From Tetrastigma voinierianum (Eukaryota; Streptophyta; Magnoliopsida; Vitales; Vitaceae), in assembly GCA_016808115.1 (NCBI GenBank), contig JAEQBH010000989.1, positions 62,001-126,000 of the forward strand: a stretch of DNA of 64,000 nucleotides, in the 5' to 3' direction. The notes under the pieces were generated by a model that ran no database searches, was not told where the DNA came from, and worked only from the letters and a program-made list of their open reading frames with translations. Numbering within the stretch: position 1 is the first letter of the stretch; each line of letters starts with the position of its first letter. This document shows, piece after piece, positions 23,701 to 35,130 of this stretch. A program made the translations under genes and the position numbers.

Positions 23701-24197
23701 TCGTAGAGAGAAGGAGTTTCTTTCCTTTCTCTCTCCAACTCAAGCCACTTCCAGTTCCAGCCCCAAAAAATGGGTTTTTCTCCCTTTTGTTCTAACTTAA
23801 ATTAAGTTAAGTGTGTGGACCTCATGGCGCCACATGTAACGTGATCCTCGCTCGGATCTGTTCCTACCTCGAAACAATTTATTTTCGGTTCCGATTCAAG
23901 TTCAATTTATTTAAAATGAACTTAACTTGAGTTATTTCCTAATTCCCGAGATTTTTAAGAAAATCTCGTTCCTGAGGTTACTAGATACCTAACTTCAAAA
24001 ATTCATAATGAATTCCCACTATCTAGGAATTCAGCGAAACTTCTCTGAGTTACTCGTTTTCGTGAGATGGACTCAACGGAGCAATCCGTTTCATCATCCG
24101 AGCTCTAGGGAATTTTCTAGGCTTCCCTGAGCCATTTCAACAATTTATTATTTAATTTTATACTTTTCGAAAATTTTAAATTTTCTGGGGTTCTACA
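20798..24197 (-). mobile_element. Long solo LTR (3.4 kb), Tekay-type family, nested in the LINE
   Basis: It begins TATGACACCCCAAATCCC (family start TGTGACGCCCC) and ends TTTTCTGGGGTTCTACA. TCATC stands on both sides (20,793-20,797 and 24,198-24,202), a perfect 5-bp target duplication. Openings and endings match the other family members. It is longer because it holds three internal tandem duplications, at about 22,316/22,540, 22,735/22,930 and 23,460/23,615. No coding domains are inside. Confidence 0.85.
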
Positions 24198-24202
24198 TCA
24201 TC

Positions 24203-25130
24203 TTTCTGGAACAAATTTTGGAAGCTCAAGTTCCTCCTAAGGTTCGTATTTTCATGTGGAGAACCTTGTAAGGAACTCTCCCTACGATAGATAGATTGCG
24301 TTCAAGAATGGTTCCAGTTTTGTCTCTTTGTCCTATTTGTGTTACTGATAGAGAATCCAGTCTACACTTGATTTTTGAATGTCCCCTTGCCATGTCTTGT
24401 TGGGTTTTTGCTCCCTGTTCAGTACATGGAAGATATGGAGTCATTCATGGCCTGGTTTAGTTGTGTGATGAGTTTTTGTTCTCCTTCTAACATGATAGTA
24501 ATGTGTGGTGTGTTGGACACTATGGACCAACAAGAACAATGTTGTGTGGAGGAATTGCAGGTGGTTACTAAGTCAAATTTTAAACATTGCTGGAAGGACA
24601 TTAAAACAGTGGCAAGGTGTGCAGTTCTTTTCTATTATTCCAGCCTTTGGTTGTCATCTTGTTAAGCATCCGATTATGTGCGAAAAACCAAAGGAAGGGT
24701 GGAGAAAGGTAAATGTAGATGTAGCGATTTTTTCAGCGAGTGGTACTACTAGGTTGGGTTGGGTTCTTCATGGTTCAGTAGGGTCTTTTCTAGTGGCGCA
24801 AGGAGAACTAATTCAGCAGCAACTTCGACCAAATGAGGCAGAGGCTTTGGGGGTATGGGAAGCATTGTCATGGATTAAATAGTCTCATCTTGTGAAAGTG
24901 GTTGTAGAAATGGATGCGCAAGGAGTTTTTAACGCCCTACAAGATCCACACTTAGTTAATTCCCCATTTGCAATGTTAATTATGGATTGTCAGGTGTTGG
25001 CTAAAGATATTGAAGAAATTGAATTTTCATTTGTAAAGTGATTTGCGTACTCAGTGGTGGCTCACTTTATAGATATAGCAATGAGTTCTATGTTAGGTCC
25101 GTGTGAATGACATGTAGTTGTTCTAGAGTT
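24203..25130 (+). pseudogene. LINE zf-RVT and RNase H domains
   Basis: LKFLLR-type and VPPKVRIFMWRTL readings in adjacent frames, then a CPICVTDRESSLHLIFECP stretch near 24,325-24,385, give the zf-RVT domain of plant L1 elements with its C-x-x-C...H...C pattern. Downstream KEGWRKVNVDVAIF and LRPNEAEALGVWEALSWIK (24,690-24,880) match the plant RNase H (RVT_3) domain, with stops afterwards. The order continues the reading interrupted at 20,797. Confidence 0.8.
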
Positions 25131-25190
25131 CTTGCTTTCCAACTTGAATTCTGATTTTTAATATATCATCCAATCTTTCTTTCAAAAAAA

Positions 25191-26650
25191 ATATTAAAGT
25201 AAAAAAATTAGTGTAATTCACACCATAAACATTTGCATTTACCACATGTTTCTAACGATTTTAAAATTGATTGAAAACAATATATGATTGTTTTTCCTTT
25301 TCTATCTAATCTTTAGAAATTGCATCTAGAGAACAATGACCAAACATAATTAAGAGTTTGTAAAAATTATTTTCTATTTTCAAAAAGTTGGAAATTGTTG
25401 TTAAGTTATATAGCCAAATGAGCTCAAATTTACTTCAAATGCATATTCAAAATAAAATAATTTCCACAAGTCAAATAATGAATTTTGTTTTGGAAAATTT
25501 TAACAAAACCTTTATGCTTTTTTTTTCTTTTTTTTTTTTTACTTCTAACAAAACCTACATTCTTGTAAAAATAATTCCACACTTAATTATAGAATATTCA
25601 GTTAAGACAACCTATGTTCTTGTTATGATTTTTTTTTTAAATAATTATTAATTTTTTCTCTTATTTCCTTCATCTATTGAAATTTAACAATGTTTCTATG
25701 AGAGTCATAAACATTTTTTTTATTTATTAAATTATTTTGTTTTGACATCTATTCACTTTGCATTTTACAACTCTATGTGTATGTTTTCACGGAGACTCCA
25801 ATGTGGTCCATTCACTATGCCCTAGCCAATCCTTTAATCTCTGAGCAAGCGTTGTGGCTATTTATTAAATTCTTAAAAAATCAAATCCATAGCCCAATAA
25901 TCAAAATAAATAGAGTATTCATTTATAAAAGAAGTGTGAAAGGTTGGACATTCATTAATTAAAATTTTTAAACAAATGAAAAAATCACTTGCTCAGAGTA
26001 AGCATTTTATCATCAATCACTTATTCAACTTTAATATAGTAATTTATAAATAAAAAGCGAAATCATCTGGGTGAGGAATGTCAATAACCATCTTTTTTTA
26101 AAAAGTTCTTATGTTTTGTTACTTGTAATAGGATCTTATCAAGATTTGAAAGACCAAAATGTTCTTAAGAAGGTTCATTAATGATGTATTTAGGTTATTT
26201 TTGTTAGAGGTGGGAAATGGGCTAGTCCAATCCATTTTGGCCCAATCTAATCAGGCCACAGACAAATAAGGTTATTTTGTCTAGTTTCTATTCGGGCCAA
26301 TGTTTGGCCAACCCAACCTGGTTGTATGTGAGTCACGAGCCAAAATAGTAAAAATATTGAAAAAATAATTTAACAATTTATAAATATTTTATAAAATGAT
26401 ATTTTGTTTAAAATATTTGTTTTTATGTTGTTAAAAGACTATATGATAAAAATATTATTTTATTTTAAATTATTTTTATATGAGAATTATTTTATTTTAT
26501 AATTGTTAAATCCTTATAATAACTATTATTTTCTATTTAAACAATATTTTTTTTATATTTTTAATAACAAAAAATAAACATGTAGTTTTCATAACTAGAA
26601 AACTAACTTATTTTAATTATGTTTACAAAACAAGTATAATTATTAAAAAT
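25191..26650. other. AT-rich spacer; no gene recognised
   Basis: No supported coding sequence. ACATCTATTCACTTTGCAT at 25,745-25,763 is an exact 19-base copy of 2840-2858. At 26,210-26,340 the words GGGCTAGTCC, GGCCCAATC and GGCCAACCC recall remnants of another hAT-like MITE family, but no ends are clear. Confidence 0.4.
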
Positions 26651-26919
26651 GGGTTAAAGGGTATTTTTCCCCTTAAATTAACTATGGCCTAGATATCAAC
26701 TTGACCCTTCAACTAATTTTTATCATTTTTACCTTTAAACGATTAAAAACCAATCAATTTTGCCTTTCTCTAATAGCAGTTAATTGTTGCTGACATGACA
26801 CTTTCTTTTTAATTAAAGAGAAATTATAAATCACATTGACACGCATGTGAAAATGATACAAAAATTAGTTAAGAGGCCAAGTTGATAATTGAGTAAGGGG
26901 TAAAAATGTTATTTAACCT
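26651..26919. mobile_element. Mutator-type MITE
   Basis: Inverted repeats of roughly 80 bases form the ends: left GGGTTAAAGGGTATTTTTCC, right (reverse-complemented) AGGTTAAATAACATTTTTAC. Both continue into TATCAACTTG(A/G)CC-type and AACTAATTTTT(A/G)T-type segments. The flanks ATTAAAAAT (26,642-26,650) and ATTTAAAAT (26,920-26,928) differ in one base, fitting the 9-bp duplication of Mutator elements. There is no coding capacity. Confidence 0.75.
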
Positions 26920-27390
26920 ATTTAAAATAAAATAGTATATATAAAATTGTATTGTAAAATATTAGATAATAATTTTCAAAAACATGTTCATAAAAATTAT
27001 TTCATAATAATTTTCAAAAATAGTTATTAAAATAGGGTTTTTATAAGAATATGTTTGTAAAGTATTTTTACAAAAATAGTTTTAAGATATAAATATTCTC
27101 ATTTTTTTATTTTAAAAAATACTCTCTACAAATATGATAATTTTTTTTTTTGAAAAGAAAGTATGATGATTTTTAAAAATTGAAAATAAGTCTTTTTTGA
27201 AAAATTAATTACTAAAATAATTTTTAAAAAAAATTATGAAAAAATATTATTTGATTTTATTTCAAACAAAATATTGTTTGACATTGTGGCATATATTTAT
27301 ATTTATATTTATGTCCCATTAGGGACAGATTACTACATTGTAACTAAAGCGTTTAGTTCTTAAAAAAAATTATGTCTTAAATTAGTAAAT
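26920..27390. other. AT-rich spacer before the MULE
   Basis: No coding or RNA gene is seen. AATTAGTA at 27,380-27,387 forms the left flank of the MULE and recurs at 54,554-54,561. Confidence 0.5.
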
Positions 27391-27713
27391 GGAAATAATG
27401 CAAAAACCCCCGTGTTTTGCAGACATCCTTACACCTTAAATTTCATTTGGTCAAAAAAGGCCCATGTTGTTACTCGTGGTACAAATTAGCCCTTATAGTC
27501 ACTGATCTTGTTAAATAGGCAAGGGCGAGATTAAGCCGGCATTAAATCATCCCATGTAAGCAACCTACGTGGCAAACCTTTGCCCCTAATCCAACTTAAA
27601 GCTTAGGGCTTCAATTTTGGGAGATTAAGCCTGTTGCTACCACCAATTTGTTTCAAAAAACCTCTTCAGGCCAAAGAGAACCCTAGGGTTTCTCTTTTCT
27701 TCCTCGATCATTT
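27391..27713 (+). repeat. MULE left terminal inverted repeat
   Basis: It is homologous, reverse-complemented, to 54,230-54,553. Shared segments include TTTGCAGAYATC, TTACACCTTAAA, TACGTGGCAAA, TAATCCAACTTAAAGCTTAG, CCAATTTGTTTCAAA, GCCAAAGAGAACCCTAGGGT and TTCCTCGATCAT. It probably contains the transposase promoter, as TIRs do in MuDR. Confidence 0.85.
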
Positions 27714-28023
27714 TTGTAACTATCGATCTTCCTTTCTGACCAAAAATCCTTGGATAATTACAGCGACTCTTTAACCTCAAGAAATTTGAACTTTACGGGT
27801 AATTGTGTGTTTCCGTACCATTTTGTTGTGTTGTCTCTTGGAATGTTACCATTTGGTTTAAGTAGTTTACTGGAATAGTTTATCAGTAACAACAATGTAA
27901 TTGAGTCTAAGGATGTTTATTTAATTAATTGTTTGTGTTTTCAATGGTCCCAGTTCATGTGTTCAGTGGTCCTGGTTTGTGTTTTCAATGGTCCCCTGTT
28001 TTGTGATATTTTAATTTGATAAC

Positions 28024-28607
28024 ATGGAAGGGCATGTGGATGTTTATTTACATCATGGTGGTAGATGGCATATGGATCTCGTATTAAGTTATGTTGGAGG
28101 ACATGTACACATTATTGAGGACTTTGATGTGGATTTTCTATCCATTATCAGTGTTACAGGATGTCAACAAATCAGAGTTAGGTTATAAGAATGTATAGCA
28201 TATTTATGTCCTGGAACCTGAAATGGAGATGAATGAAGGTCTTTTTTTAGTTCAAGATGACATTGGGATAAGAAAGGTACTGATTAAGATAAATTCAAAC
28301 ACATATGTGCTACAATTTTTTGCAAACATGAGATTGATGCTCTTGTGTTTGCTCAAGATATATCGACTATTGGTTATGAGATAGATCCTCCCATAGATGA
28401 ATCAGGGCTAATTGATAATGATGCTAAGTTTCCTGATGTTAAGGAAGTTGCAAAGGAAGATGAAGTTGTTGATCATTCCTTTATGGATAAGGAAAACATT
28501 GAAAGTAATGATTATGAGGATGATGTTTATGGTAGGAGTAACGAGGATGATGCTGCAAACAGTGAAGACTTTGAAGAAAGGAATGAGAGTGCAAACAGTG
28601 ATGGCGG
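28024..28607 (+). pseudogene. MULE transposase, N-terminal part
   Basis: The start ATG at 28,024 opens MEGHVDVYLHHGGRWHMD and continues LSYVGGHVHIIEDFDVDFLS. This is the L-H-H-G-G...Y-V-G-G-x-V pattern at the start of plant MuDR transposases. After one or two frame changes, MNEGLFLVQDDIGIRKVL and an EIDPPID stretch lead into an acidic region (28,420-28,600) with EDEVVDHSF and NEDDAANSEDFEERN. The acidic domain is usual between the N-terminal domain and the DNA-binding domain. The reading ends where the Athila LTR begins at about 28,608. Confidence 0.8.
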
Positions 28608-29811
28608 TGATAGGCGGCGTGATATTAGTAAAATGTATACGCTGTGCGTAGTGCCGCCGCCATTATCGAAGTATCTGGTGTACTGAAATGCGGATGTCGA
28701 TCCACGAGGGAAAAGTGCGTTGGTTCTTGGGGTTTAGCTGAATGTGCTCCACGGATGTAAACTTTGAGTGACAAATTAACTAATGTGTGTGATTAAACTA
28801 ATCCAATTTATCTTTGTGATTTACTGTGTTGTGGAGACTAGGGCTATGTCTCCCCCTACCACTCTTGATGGATTACTACCTAGAAGAATTACTATTTAGT
28901 GTATTCATGACTCATTGATGACGGGGTGATCGTGCCTATAAGATACCCTCTCTCGAGGTGTATCCGCCTATCTCGCTAGCAGGGTTGAGTGTATCTCTAC
29001 CCCAACCCAATGCTCCGAAACGCTTAAATGTTCTAACCTTAATCACCACCCTCGGAGTCGGGATATCTCTATGTACTGAATTGACCAAGGGTTTGCTCTA
29101 TTCGAGATCCACAGGCGTCCTCATCTCTACGATCTCGAATACTCCAAGCACAATCAGCTACCAGCGTTGGCCCAGACATACATATATATAAATCACGAGA
29201 TATAGACGAGATCTTAACAGAGTCATCAGTGAATAATATAAAATCCAAATCTTTAATCCATGCAATCATGACAGGGTTCAACAAAACCTTAGATATGAAT
29301 CTAGAACATACTGAACGTAATTACACAAATATTCAATCTATAAAACATCAGTAGTTTTATTAGAAAAGAAGAAAATACAAAAGTAGGTCTCTTCTCCGCG
29401 GATCTAGGTCACTCTTGCTGCGCTACGTCTTTCGTGCGTGCGTCATTGATGCCCTCGAATTAAGCGCTTTTTAATGATTGTGATGGAGAAATCGCGCTGA
29501 CGTCGCGACGTTGAGGCGTCGCGACGTTGCAATGTCGCGACGTTGAGGCGTCGTGACGTTTGCCACTTGTTGACTTCCTCTTCATGTTGACCCGACGTCG
29601 CAACATTGGAACGTCACGACATTTCTGCCAGCTTCATGCTTTTCTTCTCTCATCTCCAAAATGGTCCCAAAAATTGCCCGTTCCACCTGCTGTTCACACA
29701 CAATGCACGAATCAGATATCGGGCTATAAAAATGCGTATTTAACTATAAAATTAAGCTAAAACCAAGAGACCAGAGCGGAGTATGGCATGAGTGTTTTAA
29801 ACCACTCATCA
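28608..29811 (-). repeat. Athila 3' LTR
   Basis: It begins TGATAGGCGGCGTGAT and ends GTTTTAAACCACTCATCA. It matches 38,801-39,859 and 41,282-42,458 through words such as GGGCTATGTCTCCCCCT, CACTCTTGATGGATTACTAC and TGACGGGGTGATCGTGCC. At 29,490-29,630 it holds several copies of the palindrome CGTCGCGACG, mostly reduced in the other LTRs. Confidence 0.85.
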
Positions 29812-31128
29812 CCCCAAACTTAGCTTCTTGCTTGTCCCCAAGCAGAACTTACTCATAGGACACCACAACCTACATACTCTAACCTAACATTAGGATTATG
29901 ATGCACATCTGATAGACGAAGGATCAAAATGGACCGACTCACACTCTTGCCTTTTTGTTCGAATTTCAAGGGATTTGCAAGGGTGTTCGACTTTGAAAGA
30001 TACGTTTGAACTTCGGTCTGCGGGTTGACAAATGCCTCAACCTTGGGTATTCAATAGCGCTGCAAGGACTGCATTGAATAAATGACCTCACAGTGTATAC
30101 CTTGGATTCCGATGCCCCTGACTTGAGTTCAACTCACCTAGTTGGGAGAATCTAACTACGGAAGGATAGGAACGCACTGTTTGTATTCATTAACATACCT
30201 ACGCATAACAGAAAATAAAACTAGTGCCTATAAGTTTAAGCTAAGTGTTCATGTAGCGGGACAGTTGAAGGTGACTCCCACCCCGGTTGGTTAAGAGACA
30301 CTTGGGCATTCAGTTCCTTGAACGTCACCCCGAACACTCAACTAAACCTAAGGGCCCTAAGCTGTGGGAAACTTCCATCTTCTGTCCCTTGTAATGGGCA
30401 GTGAAGTCAATGACTCCCAGCCAGTTGGCTTAGGGCATTGGGCTTTGAAATGCCCCTCGGACTATGCCCTAGATTCCGATTGGAAGATCCCACTTATTAT
30501 GTTCCTATGTTTCTTCTCTTTTTTCCTTTTTCTATTTGTTTTTTTTTTTTTTTTTTTTTTTTTCATTTGGGGCTTGAAGGCAATCCTAGGGTGTCCCATC
30601 ACTTTGGTGTTTAGAGACTCCCAGGGTTTGTTGAACTCTAGTAGCCAAGCTTGGCACCTAGGCATACCCTAGAGGTCATCTGTGTGTGAGTGTGCTAGGA
30701 TCGTTGAGAAATAGTTTCTTGAATATCCCGGAAGTGATTCACTATGCCTCCCTACCTATTTAACCCAATTCCCGAGCATCTAACACACTACGAATCCTTT
30801 CTGGATTTATACTCTGTTTTCCATGATGATAGTGGACTCGACTCTCAAGCATGGCATCACGCACACACTACCTAAACACTCCCAACGTCAACATATCATA
30901 ATACTGGGGACTCTCAGTGACTAAAAACAACTAAACAGAGAAAAGACCTACCAAAAACAAAAACATAAACTAAGCACAAGACTCTGCATACTAAAATAAA
31001 CAAACGTAAACTAAACTAAACTAAAATGAGATACCTGAATAAAAATAACCCATCCACCAATATACTAATCTAACAAAACCCAATCACCACCCCACCTAAG
31101 CAGATGTGTCCGAGTGTCCCCACACTAG
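29812..31128 (-). other. Athila polypurine tract and 3' non-coding region
   Basis: Directly inside the LTR, 29,812-29,822 reads on the minus strand as CTAAGTTTGGGG, the polypurine tract typical of Athila/Tat elements and the plus-strand primer. The rest shows no conserved coding. A run of about 24 T at 30,541-30,563 is a simple repeat. Confidence 0.7.
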
Positions 31129-33190
31129 CTAGAAAAGAACAAGAAGTAAGGAAACTTCCACGGTGATCGGTCGTGTCCTTTGCGCGGTGGGCTGGTGGAG
31201 AAACTTCCCGAGAATGCATCGAGCGTCGGTGAGGGCGAGTGCAAGGTCCTCAATTGGTGAGGCTGGATGGGGCCTCCGTAGAGGGTGGCTGTGGGGGTGG
31301 TGGGTGAGTGGATGACGGCCCAGCGTCTCCCTGGGGGTCGACCGGGAGGTCAAAACGAGCCTGATACTCTCGAAGCTCATCCTCGTCCGAGGGTTCATTG
31401 CCCGAGTCGTACACTCCCTCAGGTCGTGGTACACCCGGTTTGTCACGCTTGACCATTGTAGCTTTAATTAGGTGTATCCAAGCCTCGTTGTCCTCTAAGG
31501 GCACCCTGGCTCGTTTGCATAGGCCGTGAGAAGATTCTTGAAGTTCATTTCGCGTCCGGAGTTATAGAGGATGGCATCCTCGATAACATGCCCAACATCA
31601 AAGGGTATATCCTGGATAATGGCGTAGTTGAGCAAGGCACACTTGGCAGTCACTTCACACACGTTCGTCGTCGGAATGAGACGCGACGTGATGAAGTGAT
31701 ATAACTAGTAGGAATATAAGGCGAATGTTTGTATGAAGTGCGGCGTGCCCTTCGCTATTGAGCTTCCACTCACCCCTCCCGTTGGTTAAGACCCGGATGA
31801 CCTCGGGGTAGTCTGGTCGCTCATAAAGTCGATCAAAAGGCTGGGAGGGAACTGGGTCAAGATTGTAAAATTGGTTGATGGACTGCCCACTGAAGTCTAC
31901 CAACACGCCACGCACCCGAACCTTTTTGACGACATGGGAGGCGAGATTGGCGTAGAATTCTCATACCACACTCGTCGCAGCTGGACGAGGTGGTTGGCAA
32001 AGCGCTCGCCATCCCTTAGTCGCAATGGTCTTGCGCAAGAAATCGTCTGGGTGGTGGAAGCCCTTTTCCTTAATGAAGGACCGATTCTTACATATGGTAC
32101 CAAGCCGTCCCGGCACCTTCATTTGACAAATTTAAGTGATGTCGAAATTCAGTCCGTCCTCAACGGCCCGACCTTTTAGTGGGCAACCGGCAGACGCCAT
32201 TATGGGATGGGTCTGAACCTGCTAAGCACGAGGGGCTGCTGGTCGAGAATGTCTTGCCAGAAGAGCGACTCTGAGTGACTGGGCAATGGGTCGAGCACAG
32301 GGTGCCTGATGGGAGCAACGGGCGAGGAGGCTTGCGGAAATTGCCACGACCTCCGAGGGCACTGTGGACATGAGGCTCTAACTAGACCTAACAATGGGGA
32401 CCAGAAGGGGTCGAACCACATAGGAAGCCGAGACTCACGGTGACGGAGGGACGGGGACGGGGCACCCGCTGCGTGGTGATGGATCTGTGAGCGAGGGACG
32501 GAGGAGGCGCAGGTGGGGAAGGCGAGTAGTGGCGAGAGGCGAGGTGGTCGGAAGGTTACTGCGTTAGGGTCCGACGGTGTGTGTGAGGGTTCGGCCGGTG
32601 TGTGATGGTGGGACAAAATGAGAGGCTTTTGGGCGTAAAAGCCGGGGGGGCAAGCGTCACGGCGTTCGGGCTCAGCGTTGTGGTTCCGAGGCAAGCGACC
32701 CGGCGTCGCGGGCGTTGCGAGGAAGAGCTATTTTCCAACGTCGCGATGTTGGGATCCAACGTCGCGACGTTCAAGAGAAGGTATTTTCCAACGTCGTGAC
32801 GTTGGGATCCAACGTCGCGACGTTCTAGAGAAGGGCAAAAATTGATGTCGCGACGTTGAGATCCAACGTCGCGACGTTCCAGAGGGTGGAACTACCAACG
32901 TCGCGACGTTGAGCGATGTCGGCGGCGTTCTGAAGGCGAATGCGAAATGTTCGTAGGTTCCAGGTAGAGAAAACCCTAGTGCAATTGGTGACCCCTTTTA
33001 ACTGTTGAAGTGAGTTTCTCGAGCGGATCCTCCACATTACTTTTGGTCTCGAGCCCTGAAAACAGACAGCCAAAAGAAAATCCAGATTACGGAAGGAGAC
33101 AGAAAACCAAACCAAACTTAAAACAAACAAGAAAAATTAAACCATGGAAAGAAAATTTTCAAGAAAAGCTTGGGTTGCCTCCCAAGAAGC
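31129..33190 (-). pseudogene. Athila third ORF (putative env-like / plant transposon protein)
   Basis: On the minus strand, after RT-integrase, frames 32,110-31,655 read PYVRIGPSLRK, then in a shifted frame WRALCQPPRPA and EFYANLASHVV, then RGVLVDFSGQSINQFYNLD. The R-G-V-x-V-D-F-S...I-N motif is that of the plant domain found in the third ORF of Athila elements. The tail at 31,250-31,504 is acidic then proline-rich (STHPPPPQPPSTEAPSS). A longer proline-rich frame at 32,200-32,694 precedes the domain. Its role is unknown; it has been called env-like by position. Frameshifts break it. Confidence 0.65.
32700..32912. repeat. Palindromic CGTCGCGACG minisatellite in Athila third ORF
   Basis: About three and a half copies of a unit of roughly 50-58 bases, each with two near-palindromes: CCAACGTCGCGACGTTGGGA then TCCAACGTCGCGACGTTC, followed by AGAGAAGG. 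The same ten-base palindrome is clustered in the 3' LTR at 29,490-29,630. Confidence 0.8.
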
Positions 33191-33419
33191 GCTTTGTTTA
33201 ATGTCGTTAGCTCGACAACCCTAAATCTCAATGTGCCTGAACCCGGGCTTATATGACTGCTTACTATACTTCCTCTGGCGTGTTCAATGGAATGGTCTAC
33301 TTATTCGCATGGAACTCGCCCCCAAGGTACGGCTTCAACCGTTGGGTGTTACTTTGAATGTTCCTTTCTCACGGATGTAGCGCCACCCTCCATGTGGAAA
33401 AACGTGGGTCACAGTGAAT

Positions 33420-34420
33420 GGTCCTGACCATCTTGACTAATTTCAGGAAAAGTTTAGTCGAATTAAACAATAAGACCTGTTGCCACATACCGAATTCTTT
33501 CACGGCAATATGTTTAGCAGATGCGGGCTTTCGTCTTTCCTTGTATGTCGAGCATTCTCACTTAAGGTTCGTTCAGAGATTCGTCAATTCATTGGTGGAG
33601 CATCCCGCTTCTCCGGCTGGTATCTTATCCATGTTCAGCTGGCAAGGTTGCCCAGTAGGCTCGATGCTCCAATTCCATCGACAGGCGACATGCTTTTCCA
33701 TAAACGATTCGGAATGGCGACATACCCAATGGTGTCTTAAATGTTGTTCTATATGCCCAGAGTGCATCCTCAATCTTTTTCGACCAGTCCTTCCTAGAGT
33801 TGTTAACTGTTTTCTCTAGAATGGACTTGATTTCTCGATTCGATACCTCTGCTTGCCCATTTAACTGTGGGTGATATGCGAGAGACGTGCGATGTCGCCA
33901 TATACTTGTCTGGAACTTTGTCAATCATCTTGTGCGAGAAATAGTACCGTTATCATGTCAGTGCTTGAAGTCTTAGAATCGTGAGAATATGTGGCTCTGA
34001 AGAAAGCGGAGCCACTGCACAGCATCATTAGTGCGGTGGTATTGCTTCAACCCACTTAGAGGCATAATCACCCGGCAAGATGTACGGAGTTATTAAAGAG
34101 GCGAGGAAATGGACCCATAATCCATCCCCCATAAATCAAACGACTACACTTCCCGGAATTGTGTGCATGGGCGGATTCGTCCTTTCTGAAATACTCCCCA
34201 TTCGTTGGCATTTATCGCAGTGGTCTGGCGATGGCATCCTTGAATAAGCTAGGCTAGTAGAAGCTTTGATTAGTACAACAATTCTTCCATTCTCTGGTGC
34301 CAAATGCCCCCACATGGTAAGTTTGCGGTGGTTGAATCTTTGTTCATTTCATCTTCGGGCACACATCTCGATCACTTGGTGACACAATGCACGTATAGAA
34401 TAGGTTCCTCCCAATAGTAG
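33420..34420 (-). pseudogene. Athila integrase
   Basis: On the minus strand 33,625-33,924 reads HRTSLAYHPQLNGQAEVSNR then EIKSILEKTVN and WAYRTTFKTPLGMSPFRIVYG. This is the core-domain end of Gypsy integrase, with the catalytic glutamate in AEVSNREIK. Upstream (33,930-34,400) broken frames show the H2C2 zinc finger region, with a PSPDHCDKCQRMG-type stretch. The first catalytic aspartate region is damaged by shifts. Integrase joins the cDNA to host DNA. Confidence 0.8.
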
Positions 34421-34467
34421 TGTTTCAAATTAATGCGAATAACCTCTTTTACGTTGATAACTAAATT

Positions 34468-34905
34468 CTAGAGGATCACCTTGGCCACCAAATAATTCAC
34501 GTGAGTCACGCAAACCGTGGAACCGCCGCTTTTTTCTTGATAGCTAAGGCGCTCATCGGGAAAGTCGTCATTCACATGGACCTCATCACTTGCCCCTTCT
34601 AACCGTGATAGATGATCTGCAACTAGGTTCTCCGTTCCCTTTTTGTCTTTAATCTCTAAATCGAATTCTTGCAGCAAGAGAACCCATCGGACTAGTCTAG
34701 GTTTAGCGTCCTTTTTAGTCATCAAATATTTTATGGCAGAATGATCAGTGTGGACTACTACCTTGTTGCCAATCAAATAAGGCCTAAATTTGTCAAAGGC
34801 AAAGACAATGGCCAATAGTTCTTTTTCAGTGGTGGCATAATTCAGCTGGGCATCATTCAAGGTTCGGCTAGCATAGTAGATCACCTGGAATATTCTTTTA
34901 CGCAT
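34468..34905 (-). pseudogene. Athila RNase H
   Basis: An open frame of 145 codons contains VIYYASRTLNDAQLNYATTE, ELLAIVFAFDKFRPYLIG, VVHTDHSAIKYLMTKKDAKP and ADHLSRLEG. These are the standard Ty3/Gypsy RNase H motifs, including T-x-x-E-K-E and T-D-H-S. It is the best preserved domain of this element; RT upstream is in a separate broken frame. Confidence 0.85.
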
Positions 34906-35130
34906 ACAACCGGCTCGTCCATAGTCCCTTTGGCGTCACATCGCTCAAATGGAAAGGCTTGTCTGGTGCTACTACAATAGGAGCCGATACTCATTTATCT
35001 TTTAAGATTGAAAATGCGCGCATACACTGTGCATCAAACTCAAACAGTGTCCCTTGGACCAATAAATTAGACAATGACTTTGCAATCTGAGAAAAGTCTT
35101 TGATGAATCGTCTATAGAATCCAGTGTGGC

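Larger units (their letters stand above)
18792..25190 (+). mobile_element. L1-type LINE, 5'-truncated, split by a solo LTR
   Basis: Plus-strand frames give, in order, the region before RT, the RT domain, a zf-RVT domain and RNase H, the plan of plant L1 ORF2. The 5' part with endonuclease and ORF1 is absent, as in truncated insertions. The 3' end reads AATATATCATCCAATCTTTC, then TTCAAAAAAA, a typical plant LINE tail. AAAAATATTA occurs at both borders, though the A-run makes this weak. A 3.4-kb solo LTR splits it at 20,798. Confidence 0.8.

Noticed and set aside
30364..30672. Plus-strand open frame with a long phenylalanine run
   Set aside because: Created by a poly-T run in the Athila non-coding region.
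29490..32912. Regular short palindromic repeats resembling a CRISPR array
   Set aside because: Spacing is irregular, spacers are themselves repeats, and the surroundings are a plant Athila element with no cas genes.
33418..33819. Plus-strand open frame of 133 codons
   Set aside because: It is antisense to the Athila integrase, whose motifs are clear on the other strand.
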